7,076 bases of DNA from an uncultured Clostridia bacterium (GCA_945485605.1 CALYSG010000095.1:1-7076); one strand, 5' to 3'. Shown: positions 1 to 6,194, counted from the first letter of the stretch. Program-made: numbers and translations. The notes: generated from the sequence alone by a model not told the origin.

Positions 1-18
1 ACGCTTCGGTACTGCCAT
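1..18 (-). CDS. rpmF: 50S ribosomal protein L32, first six codons (cut by window edge)
   Basis: Only the start is present. Read on the minus strand, the ATG at 18-16 opens MAVPKR, the near-invariant N-terminus of bacterial ribosomal protein L32, a small protein of the large ribosomal subunit. A strong ribosome site (AGGAGGTG, 34-27) lies 8 bases before the ATG. The gene follows yceD on the same strand after a 32-base gap without an obvious terminator, so the two are almost certainly co-transcribed from the promoter at 609-637. yceD followed by rpmF is a widely conserved order, and this supports a call that six residues alone would leave weak. The rest of the gene, including any zinc-binding cysteines, lies outside the window. 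Confidence 0.88.
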
Positions 19-50
19 TACCTACACACCTCCTGATTAATCTTTATATT

Positions 51-578
51 TTAATTATTTTCTTCTTCTTTCAGCTTCTCGGAATATTCTCTGAGAACCG
101 CCCAGCGTGGATCGGGCTCGTGTTTTTCGCAACCGCATTCGCCTTCTCCGAGTTTTTTACCGCATTTCGGGCAAAGTCCCGGGCAATCCTCCGAGCAGAG
201 AAGTCTGCGCGGAAAATCGTAAAGGATCTCTTCCGCGAGCTGTTCGTCAACGTCAAGGAACCCGTTGCTGATAACCGCATATTCGTCAACGTTGTTTTCA
301 AGCTGCTCTTCGGTCAGCGTGCCCTCATCGACCACGGTACGTTCAAACTCGGTCGAAAAGTGACCGTTAACCGGATCAAGGCACCTTGCACATTCACCGG
401 TATAATTGAACGAGATCTCAAGAGTCATACGCATATAACCGGCATTGTCAACTATCTCGCCGAAAACTTTCACATCGCCGTTGATCGTCACGCCGTCGAT
501 ATCATCGAACGAGAATGTGAACGACACCGGCATACGGCTTACTTCGCCGCGAAGCAAGGGACGAAGGTCGAGTTTCAT
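51..578 (-). CDS. yceD: YceD/DUF177 family protein, 23S rRNA accumulation factor
   Basis: Encodes 175 residues, the normal length for YceD (DUF177). Members in E. coli and plants are needed for normal 23S rRNA accumulation, so the likely role is cytoplasmic, in 50S precursor processing or assembly. Visible features are a CxxC pair (C63, C66) in the central beta region and the family's cysteine-rich C-terminal block with C128, C132, C136, C139, C148 and C150 around the CPGLCPKCG signature, followed by a DPRWAVL motif near 156-162. The cysteines suggest metal binding, which is an inference. There is no signal peptide or membrane segment, and the tail is highly charged. The ATG at 578 has GGAGGT at 590-585 with 6-base spacing. 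It is the first gene of a unit with rpmF downstream, driven by a perfect promoter whose predicted transcript start is only about 25 bases before the ATG. Confidence 0.93.
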   Translation of the reverse strand: MKLDLRPLLRGEVSRMPVSFTFSFDDIDGVTINGDVKVFGEIVDNAGYMRMTLEISFNYTGECARCLDPVNGHFSTEFERTVVDEGTLTEEQLENNVDEYAVISNGFLDVDEQLAEEILYDFPRRLLCSEDCPGLCPKCGKKLGEGECGCEKHEPDPRWAVLREYSEKLKEEENN

Positions 579-608
579 AGAGATACCTCCAAAAATGCAA
601 CATTAAGT

Positions 609-637
609 ATTATACCCTCAGACGGTTATTTTGTCAA
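609..637 (-). promoter_or_regulatory. Sigma-A-type promoter of yceD-rpmF, perfect consensus
   Basis: On the minus strand a perfect -35 box TTGACA (637-632) and a perfect -10 box TATAAT (614-609) are separated by exactly 17 bases. Transcription should begin near 602, giving a leader of about 25 bases that contains only the ribosome site. The bases just upstream of the -35 (638-659, read on the minus strand) carry two A-tracts and could act as an UP element. Such a promoter suits constitutive, strong expression of a ribosomal gene. It sits in the 81-base gap between the rhamnosidase stop codon and the yceD start. Confidence 0.88.
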
Positions 638-659
638 GTGTTTTTTTGCTTTTTGTTGC

Positions 660-3149
660 TTATTTTACCGTATAACGCCCCGCGGAAAGCTCAAAAATCA
701 TTTTTTTATTCTCGATACTGCCGTGAAGCTCTTTTTTGTCGAACAAAACGCCGTTGAGTTCAATATTATTCTGCCCGTAAAGCAACGGAAATTCTACTCT
801 TGCAGTGCCGTAAGGGATCGTAAAGCTCCACACGAACCTGCCGTTTTCATACTCCCAACGGCTTATGATCCCGCGATATGCGGCACTGACCGAGGTGATC
901 CTCTTCTGCCCTTCGGGAAGCTCTTCGTCGCTTCTTGTGTCGGGCACCGGAGCAAGGATGAAACGTTCCTCAAATCCCGGATAGTCCGGGTCGGGCCTGA
1001 TACCCGCCATAGTCGCATACATCCATTCGGCGACGGCTCCGTATGCGTAATGGTTGAAGGAATTCATTCCGACGTGGCCGAACCCGGTCGCCTTCGTGTA
1101 GGAATTCCATCTCTCCCAGACGGTTGTTGCTCCCTGACGAACCGAATATAGCCAAGACGGGTCGGCGGTATTCAGAAGGAGCGAGTAAGCGAGCTTATCA
1201 AGACCTACCTTTGACAGAGTCTGGTTTAGTATTCCCGTACCCACAAAGCCTGTTGAAAGCGTATAATTATTGCCCTTTATTTTCTCGGCGAGAAGCTCAA
1301 CCGTTCTGTCGAGCAGTTCGCCGTCAATCATATCGAAAGCTATCGGAAGCAGATAGCCCGTCTGTGTCTTCTCTGTGATCTCTCCGTCGGAAACGTATTT
1401 GTCAAAGTAATGCGCGATTATTTTTTTGCGAAGATCGCGGTAATATTCTTCCCTCTCGCCCTTGCCGAGCTGAGCCGAAAACTTTTCCATCAGCAAAGCA
1501 TCATAGGCATAATAACAGACCGCGATGTAACGCTTGTCGGTGATTTCATAGTTCAGCCAGTCGCCGTAAGCCGTATTCGGTCCCTCAAGTCCGTACTGCG
1601 AAAGATAACTCATATAAGCTTCCATAGTGTCGTAGTTCTCGGCTATGACCTCGATATCCCCGTACATCTGCCATAGCTTATATGGCACGATAATTCCGGC
1701 ATCTCCCCAAGCGGCGTTGCCTCCGTGACCTTTTCCTCCGAAAACACGCGGGATAACGTCACAGTACTCACCGCCGTATCCCTTCTGAGAATCGCGTGCA
1801 TCTCCGAGCCATTTGCGAAGGAAGGGATCTGTATCGGCAATATACGAAGCCGCGCCGCAGAAGACCTGCGTATCTCCGGTCCATCCGAGGCGTTCGTCAC
1901 GTTGCGGACAATCGGTAGGTACCGAAAGGTAATTGCCCTTCATTCCCCATTCAATATTTGAGTAGAGCTTATTTACCTCTGCATCCGAACATTCAAAGCA
2001 ACCGAGCGTCTCAAGCTCCGAACCGACCGTCTCAGCCGTGACACATTCGACCTCAATATCCCTGTCTGATGTAATCTCAAGGTATCTGAAGCCGTAAAAT
2101 GTATGAAGAGGTCTTACAATATTGAGCGCCTTGCGCGAGCTTCCGGACGCGGCGATATAGTCAAATCGGGCAAGTGCCGAACGATAATTCTTTATATAGA
2201 TGCTGCCCTCGGGACCGTCGTTTCCGCGCTTCGGGTCTCCGCTGTCATTGAGCATCTCGGCAAAGAGGCACTTGATCTCGGTTCCGTCTGAGGCTTTTAC
2301 GGCGATCGAAGGTCTGCCGACCATATTCTGTCCGAAATCAAGCATCAGGTGCTGACCTGCGCGAAGCTTAACTTTCTCACAGTTATCACCGACAGCCTTA
2401 GACGTCTCTCGTATCCTGCCGTATTCGTTTCCGTTATTTTTTGTTTCCTTCCATACCACGGCACTGATCGGAGCGTGGTATCCGGTTACTCTAACGGGAG
2501 CGCCCTCAAAAGGCACTATTTTGCAGGTATAATCGGTGAACTCCTCGGCGGGGACCCACGAAACGCTCTCGGGCTTGACCGCGGGATCGGGGATCCTTGC
2601 ATCAAAAAATTCCCCGTCCCATATGTCCGCAAAGAGGACAGGTCCCGCTACAGCGGCAAGAAAGTCCTTTCCGCTGGCGATAAGCTCTTCCCTGCCGTCC
2701 TTATATGTCAGCTCGATCTCGGCACACAGTGCCGTCGGCTTGAAGCCGTAATAGCCAAAGGATATCCTACCTGCCCACCACCCGGCGGACACACGCGCGG
2801 TGAAACGGTTTTCGCCTTTTTTCTTAAGGTAAGGCATGATATCGTATTCGTACTCGAAAACACGGTGGTTATAGTCCGTCCAAAGCGGAGCAAGCTCGTC
2901 ATATTCGCCATTGCCGCACCCGACTCGCTTGCCGTTCACAACTGCCTCGAATATTCCGAGAGAGGTTATCCTAAGTTTTGCAAAGCGGATACCGTCAGAC
3001 AGTCTGAAAGCCTTCATCACGGTAAGTATTCCCTTCTGCGGCTCAAGATCAAGCTCTCGATTGTTGTAGACTCTCTGCGGGGTCTGCCACGGGTGCTCGC
3101 AAACTTTGCTCTCAAATCCGGGACAGGTTATAAAAACACCTTTTTTCAT
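660..3149 (-). CDS. Alpha-L-rhamnosidase, glycoside hydrolase family 78
   Basis: The 829-residue protein should hydrolyse terminal alpha-L-rhamnose from glycosides such as plant flavonoids or pectin side chains, with inversion of configuration (EC 3.2.1.40). Domain order, judged by eye: N-terminal beta domain (about 45-215), a second beta domain (about 255-370), the (alpha/alpha)6 catalytic barrel (about 380-720) and a C-terminal beta domain (about 722-829). The barrel has the GH78 signature TDCPQRDERLGWTGD at 412-426 with E419, the expected general acid, and D413, D418 and D426. It also has WGDAG (481-485), GDW (529-531), and TTVWERW (675-681) with E679, the expected catalytic base, then NSFNHYAYG (696-704). 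No signal peptide is visible, so the enzyme is probably cytoplasmic and would act on imported small rhamnosides. It is shorter than many multidomain members and lacks an obvious extra carbohydrate-binding module. AAGGAGA (3162-3156) lies 6 bases before the ATG. No rhamnose transporter, regulator or catabolic gene is nearby, so the natural substrate is unknown. Confidence 0.93.
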   Translation of the reverse strand: MKKGVFITCPGFESKVCEHPWQTPQRVYNNRELDLEPQKGILTVMKAFRLSDGIRFAKLRITSLGIFEAVVNGKRVGCGNGEYDELAPLWTDYNHRVFEYEYDIMPYLKKKGENRFTARVSAGWWAGRISFGYYGFKPTALCAEIELTYKDGREELIASGKDFLAAVAGPVLFADIWDGEFFDARIPDPAVKPESVSWVPAEEFTDYTCKIVPFEGAPVRVTGYHAPISAVVWKETKNNGNEYGRIRETSKAVGDNCEKVKLRAGQHLMLDFGQNMVGRPSIAVKASDGTEIKCLFAEMLNDSGDPKRGNDGPEGSIYIKNYRSALARFDYIAASGSSRKALNIVRPLHTFYGFRYLEITSDRDIEVECVTAETVGSELETLGCFECSDAEVNKLYSNIEWGMKGNYLSVPTDCPQRDERLGWTGDTQVFCGAASYIADTDPFLRKWLGDARDSQKGYGGEYCDVIPRVFGGKGHGGNAAWGDAGIIVPYKLWQMYGDIEVIAENYDTMEAYMSYLSQYGLEGPNTAYGDWLNYEITDKRYIAVCYYAYDALLMEKFSAQLGKGEREEYYRDLRKKIIAHYFDKYVSDGEITEKTQTGYLLPIAFDMIDGELLDRTVELLAEKIKGNNYTLSTGFVGTGILNQTLSKVGLDKLAYSLLLNTADPSWLYSVRQGATTVWERWNSYTKATGFGHVGMNSFNHYAYGAVAEWMYATMAGIRPDPDYPGFEERFILAPVPDTRSDEELPEGQKRITSVSAAYRGIISRWEYENGRFVWSFTIPYGTARVEFPLLYGQNNIELNGVLFDKKELHGSIENKKMIFELSAGRYTVK

Positions 3150-3182
3150 AGGTTATCTCCTTACATAAATTAGGTCAATTAT

Positions 3183-3211
3183 ATTTTACCATATTCCTCA
3201 CCGCCTTTCAA
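3183..3211 (-). promoter_or_regulatory. Promoter of the rhamnosidase gene
   Basis: On the minus strand TTGAAA (3211-3206) and TAAAAT (3188-3183) are separated by 17 bases, each one mismatch from the sigma-A consensus. The predicted start near 3176 gives a leader of about 27 bases before the ATG at 3149. The -35 box lies only 7 bases from the -35 box of the divergent nnrD promoter. No clear cre box or other named operator was recognised. Confidence 0.72.
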
Positions 3212-3218
3212 TAAGTAT

Positions 3219-3247
3219 TTGAAAAAACCTTGTTTCTGTGGTATAAT
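3219..3247 (+). promoter_or_regulatory. Promoter of nnrD
   Basis: TTGAAA (3219-3224) and a perfect TATAAT (3242-3247) are separated by 17 bases. The expected transcript start near 3254 leaves a leader of about 29 bases carrying the AAGGAG ribosome site. The promoter is placed back to back with that of the rhamnosidase gene. Confidence 0.8.
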
Positions 3248-3266
3248 TACTTTACAGCAATCAAAA

Positions 3267-3272
3267 AAGGAG
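3267..3272 (+). promoter_or_regulatory. Ribosome binding site that fixes the TTG start of nnrD
   Basis: AAGGAG sits 10 bases before the TTG at 3283. There is no in-frame ATG or GTG between the promoter and this point, and the first internal ATG (3325, codon 15) has no purine-rich site before it. The TTG start is therefore preferred. A GTG overlapping the site at 3272 is in another frame and leads into a short spurious frame. Confidence 0.75.
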
Positions 3273-3282
3273 TGACTTACCT

Positions 3283-4143
3283 TTGCCGGAAAGATTTTCA
3301 TACAATTCTGACGACCTGCGCAAAATGCCTCCGCGTCCCGAAAGGTCAAACAAGGGAACGTTCGGCACTCTTCTCGTTATCGGAGGCTCGGTCGGCATGG
3401 CAGGCGCGGGATATTTTGCCGCCAAGGCGGCTTACCGCACGGGGTGCGGGCTTGTAAGACTTCTGACGCCGAAAGAAAACCTTGCCGTATATCAGACTCT
3501 GATACCCGAAGCAACGGTAACGGTTTATAATGCCGATTCTCCCGATCCTGCAACGGTGAAAAATGCGGTTGCGCGTGCCTCCGCCGTGGTAGTCGGAGTA
3601 GGGCTCGGCACATCCGACCGGTCAAAGGCTGTCCTTCATGCGACGCTCAAGGCGTGCACGGTTCCACTGCTGATCGACGCGGACGGACTTAATCTCATCG
3701 CCGCCGACAAAGAGCTATTTGACCTTGTCCCGGAAAATACGGTCTTCACTCCCCACCCCGCCGAGATGTCAAGGCTCACGGGACTTCCGATCGCGTCGGT
3801 GCTTGAGGATATTCCCGGTATATGTGAGGATTTTGCGGCGAAGCACAGAGCGATATGCGTTCTGAAGGATCACGCTACCGCCGTTTCCGACGGCGGAAAG
3901 ACAATGATAAATCACAGCGGAAACAGCGGAATGGCTACCGGAGGATCTGGAGACGTCCTCGCGGGGATCATAGGTTCTATCATGGCACAGGGCTCATCCC
4001 CCTTTGACGCAGCCGCTCTCGGCGTATTTATTCACGGACTTGCCGGAGATTTTGCCGCCGAAAAGCTTTCGGAATATTCGGTGACGGCATCGGATATCAT
4101 TGAAAGTATCCCGAAAATAATGAACAGAATACCCGTAAAATGA
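3283..4143 (+). CDS. nnrD: ADP-dependent NAD(P)H-hydrate dehydratase
   Basis: The 286-residue protein belongs to the YjeF C-terminal / ribokinase-like family (EC 4.2.1.136). Family members use a nucleoside phosphate to dehydrate the S-form of hydrated NADH or NADPH and restore the normal cofactor in the cytoplasm. Visible motifs are GGSVGMAGAG (34-43), a glycine-rich nucleotide-binding turn; IDADGLN (131-137); TPHPAEM (156-162); and the family signature GNSGMATGGSGDVLAG (213-228), with D224 as the expected catalytic aspartate. The length fits a dehydratase-only protein. The epimerase domain (NnrE) that is fused at the N-terminus in many bacteria is absent, and no separate nnrE is in the window. 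Translation probably starts at TTG, which may reduce expression. The gene has its own promoter and a strong terminator directly after the stop, so it is monocistronic. Confidence 0.94.
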   Translation: MPERFSYNSDDLRKMPPRPERSNKGTFGTLLVIGGSVGMAGAGYFAAKAAYRTGCGLVRLLTPKENLAVYQTLIPEATVTVYNADSPDPATVKNAVARASAVVVGVGLGTSDRSKAVLHATLKACTVPLLIDADGLNLIAADKELFDLVPENTVFTPHPAEMSRLTGLPIASVLEDIPGICEDFAAKHRAICVLKDHATAVSDGGKTMINHSGNSGMATGGSGDVLAGIIGSIMAQGSSPFDAAALGVFIHGLAGDFAAEKLSEYSVTASDIIESIPKIMNRIPVK

Positions 4144-4148
4144 GAAGT

Positions 4149-4184
4149 GGGAGCCTATCCGATCGGATAGGCTCCCGATTTTTT
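4149..4184 (+). terminator. Intrinsic terminator of nnrD
   Basis: Five bases after the nnrD stop codon a 12-bp perfect stem (GGGAGCCTATCC at 4149-4160 pairing with GGATAGGCTCCC at 4165-4176) closes on the loop GATC. Two bases later comes a run of six T (4179-4184). Because GATC is itself a palindrome, the whole 28 bases is a perfect DNA palindrome. It is a textbook terminator rightward. For the leftward acyl-CoA ligase transcript the same hairpin is followed by only a mixed pyrimidine tract (ACTTCTCATTTTAC), so bidirectional action is possible but weaker. The remaining gap to 4258 shows no other convincing terminator. Confidence 0.93.
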
Positions 4185-4258
4185 AACGCCTTTTGGCAAT
4201 TGAGTACATGGTTCAAAAAATACAGCTTTCTATACGAAATGAGAAGGTATACCAAACA

Positions 4259-5971
4259 TCATGATTTGATCTTATATCTCATTATCTTCTTTGCCGTATT
4301 CCTTTCAAATGGCTCGCGGCGGACCTCAACACGAAGCATCTTCTTGTAGCTCGGAAGAGTCTTGTTTATCTCATCTATCTTGCTCTTCATAATGGCATAG
4401 ACTCTTTCATCGTCGGTCTCTGTCACAAGGTCGGGATTAGGCACACAGATCGCAGTCAGCACCGGCTCACCGTTCGTTTCTCTTACCGTAACGACTGCCT
4501 CAAGTATCTCGGGCACGGGTGCGATGTGCTCTTCGAGCTCCTCCGGGAAAACATTTTTGCCGTTCGAGAGGATTATAACGTTCTTCTTTCGCCCGGTAAT
4601 AAAAATATATCCATCTTTGTCGATATAGCCTATATCGCCCGTCTTGAACCAGCCATCCTCGGTGAATGCCTCCTTTGTTGCCACGGGATCCTTGAAATAT
4701 CCCATCATAACGTTGTCACCCTTAACACATATCTCACCCGTTTCATCCGATTCATCCTGCTTGTCTATCCTTACGCGGCAACCCTTGACAGGCTGACCGA
4801 CCGAGTGAAATTTAACCTTTCCGGGAGAGTTTACAGCAACAAGCGGGGCACACTCGGTTATTCCGTAGCCCTCAAGCACAGTAATACCGAAGGCGTAGAA
4901 ATCCTTGATTATCTGAGGTGACAGAGGCGCACCGCCGCATACTATGCTCTTGAGGTTGCCCCCGAAGGCTCCCGTGACCTGTGCGAAGAGCTTCTGACGC
5001 ATGTCGATCCCGAAGAAAAGCAGGAAGTTGCTGAGTCCCATGGCAAACTTCAGCTTTTTCTCCATCTTGCGCTTCTTCACCTCGTCCCAGATCTTTTTGT
5101 GCATTGTCTCGACGATGAGCGGCACAAGCATGAGGGCATTCGGCTTGTACCACGCAAAGTTCTTCATTATATGCTTTAAGCTGTCGTTAATGAGTATCTC
5201 TGCACCGAGCATCTGTATCGCCATCTCACCGCAGGTTATCTCGTAGGAATGGTGCGGCGGAAGTATCGACACAAAGGTGTTGTTCATATCGTAAGACATA
5301 GAGAGCACCGATGCGTTCGCGGCAGCGGTCAGGTTCTTATGTGACAGCATAACGCCCTTTGCCGTTCCCGTCGTACCTGAGGTAAAAAGAAGTGCCGACA
5401 TTTTGCTCATGTCGATCTTGTGGTCGACGAAACTGCGGTTGCCCTTCTCAAGTGATTCCCTTCCCAACTCGATTATCTCGTCAATGGTCTTTACCTTATC
5501 GGAGAATCTGAAGTTCTCTTCGGGCTGGATCGGGATAAAATATTTCACATCCGGAAGCAGATCGGCTATTTCCGCAATCTTCTTATTCTGGTTTCTTGTA
5601 TAAACGACAGCCTTCGCCTCGGCACGTATAATGAAATTCACCGTCTGGTCAGGATGAATATCGCGGTCTATCGGGACGGCATAGCCTCCGCCCGTCGTTG
5701 CCGCGTAATAGGTTGCGAAAAACCTCGGGTGAACATCTCCCGTGATCGCAATGCCCACATCCATCACCCCAAGCTCCGCGAACGCAGTGCCTATCGCGTC
5801 TACCTCGACACGCATACGGTGATATGAATATTCGTGAAAATCTTCTTTGTCTTCTTTATACCAATACAAAGTTTTGTCGCCGTATTCTTCATCGTTCCTG
5901 TAAACAATATGACGAAGGTTCTCGACAGGTCTCACGGGAACTGCCCCCTTCAGATTGTTTTTCATTCGCAT
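4259..5971 (-). CDS. AMP-binding long-chain acyl-CoA ligase (FadD-like)
   Basis: The 570-residue protein is a complete member of the ANL adenylating superfamily and most resembles long-chain fatty acid-CoA ligases (EC 6.2.1.3). These activate a fatty acid with ATP to acyl-AMP and transfer it to CoA. Core motifs in order: the phosphate loop FTSGTTGTAKG (196-206); GYGITECAP (368-376); WFKTGDIG (441-448) with the ATP-ribose aspartate D446; the hinge GRKKNVIILSNGKNVFPEE (460-478); and a C-terminal NTAKKI (558-563) in which K562 is the likely catalytic lysine. No signal peptide or clear membrane span is seen, so it is probably cytoplasmic or peripherally membrane bound. The ATG at 5971 is chosen over the one at 5965 because GGAGGT (5983-5978) is 6 bases from the first and 12 from the second. 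No beta-oxidation, acyl carrier protein or phospholipid gene is adjacent. Transfer to an acyl carrier protein or another acceptor cannot be excluded, and the chain-length preference is not readable. Confidence 0.92.
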   Translation of the reverse strand: MRMKNNLKGAVPVRPVENLRHIVYRNDEEYGDKTLYWYKEDKEDFHEYSYHRMRVEVDAIGTAFAELGVMDVGIAITGDVHPRFFATYYAATTGGGYAVPIDRDIHPDQTVNFIIRAEAKAVVYTRNQNKKIAEIADLLPDVKYFIPIQPEENFRFSDKVKTIDEIIELGRESLEKGNRSFVDHKIDMSKMSALLFTSGTTGTAKGVMLSHKNLTAAANASVLSMSYDMNNTFVSILPPHHSYEITCGEMAIQMLGAEILINDSLKHIMKNFAWYKPNALMLVPLIVETMHKKIWDEVKKRKMEKKLKFAMGLSNFLLFFGIDMRQKLFAQVTGAFGGNLKSIVCGGAPLSPQIIKDFYAFGITVLEGYGITECAPLVAVNSPGKVKFHSVGQPVKGCRVRIDKQDESDETGEICVKGDNVMMGYFKDPVATKEAFTEDGWFKTGDIGYIDKDGYIFITGRKKNVIILSNGKNVFPEELEEHIAPVPEILEAVVTVRETNGEPVLTAICVPNPDLVTETDDERVYAIMKSKIDEINKTLPSYKKMLRVEVRREPFERNTAKKIMRYKIKS

Positions 5972-6002
5972 AAGGTAACCTCCGGAAAATCAATTATATC
6001 TC

Positions 6003-6032
6003 ATTATAGATAACAAAATCCTTTATAACCAG
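6003..6032 (-). promoter_or_regulatory. Tentative promoter of the acyl-CoA ligase gene
   Basis: A perfect TATAAT on the minus strand (6008-6003) would start transcription near 5996, about 25 bases before the ATG. The -35 region is poor: CTGGTT or TGGTTA at 17-18 base spacing. A second TATAAT at 5998-5993 is very close to the ribosome site and lacks a -35. Further upstream TTGCAA and AATAAT with 17-base spacing (about 6100-6072) is an alternative. The gene probably depends on a weaker or activated promoter, and which box is used cannot be decided by eye. Confidence 0.38.
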
Positions 6033-6119
6033 TCTTTTACGGTTTATACCATGAAAAGAATATTTAAAATAATTATTTCGTTTTACTAAACTTTTTGCAA
6101 AATAAAAACTGCGCTCATT

Positions 6120-6139
6120 TTGAATTTTTGCAAATTCAA
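6120..6139 (+). repeat. Inverted repeat before the glycosylase promoter, candidate operator
   Basis: Perfect 8-base arms TTGAATTT (6120-6127) and AAATTCAA (6132-6139) flank the spacer TTGC. The repeat ends 5 bases before the -35 box of the glycosylase promoter, a position suited to a dimeric regulator or an AT-rich UP element. It does not match the Gram-positive LexA box (GAAC-N4-GTTC). No T-run follows, so it is not a terminator. The inner TTTTTGCAAA (6125-6134) recurs exactly at 6092-6101. Confidence 0.5.
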
Positions 6140-6144
6140 TAATC

Positions 6145-6173
6145 TTGACACAGCGGGGATCGTATGCTATAAT
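6145..6173 (+). promoter_or_regulatory. Promoter of the DNA glycosylase gene, perfect with extended -10
   Basis: A perfect TTGACA (6145-6150), 17-base spacer and perfect TATAAT (6168-6173) are joined by an extended -10 element TGC (6165-6167). Transcription should begin near 6180, leaving a leader of about 27 bases with the AAGGAG site. This is unusually strong for a DNA repair enzyme, and the inverted repeat directly upstream may modulate it. Confidence 0.9.
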
Positions 6174-6194
6174 TCAGATATGCTCAGTTCCTTA

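Noticed and set aside
120..1151. A 343-codon rightward open frame antisense to yceD and the rhamnosidase gene end
   Set aside because: It overlaps two well-supported genes on the other strand, crosses their intergenic promoter, has no ribosome site and shows no recognisable domain. It is a frame shadow.
2454..2480. Inverted repeat TACCACG / CGTGGTA with a 13-base spacer
   Set aside because: It lies within well-conserved rhamnosidase coding sequence far from any promoter and is probably chance codon content.
2349..3173. A 274-codon rightward open frame antisense to the rhamnosidase N-terminus
   Set aside because: It lies wholly against conserved GH78 sequence, lacks a ribosome site and has low-complexity, non-family composition. 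It is a frame shadow.
3862..3882. Asp at residue 196 of NnrD (VLKD) where many members have Gly (VLKG)
   Set aside because: I believe this position varies in the family and the catalytic signature with D224 is intact, so loss of function is not indicated.
4140..4349. A 69-codon rightward open frame after nnrD
   Set aside because: It begins inside the nnrD stop region, passes through the terminator hairpin and ends antisense to the acyl-CoA ligase C-terminus.
4526..4921. A 131-codon rightward open frame antisense to the acyl-CoA ligase
   Set aside because: It covers the conserved ANL motifs on the opposite strand and has no start signals or recognisable domain of its own.
6120..6139. Reading the inverted repeat as a LexA (SOS) box
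   Set aside because: The arms contain GAAT/ATTC rather than the GAAC-N4-GTTC needed for Gram-positive LexA, so an SOS call is not supported.
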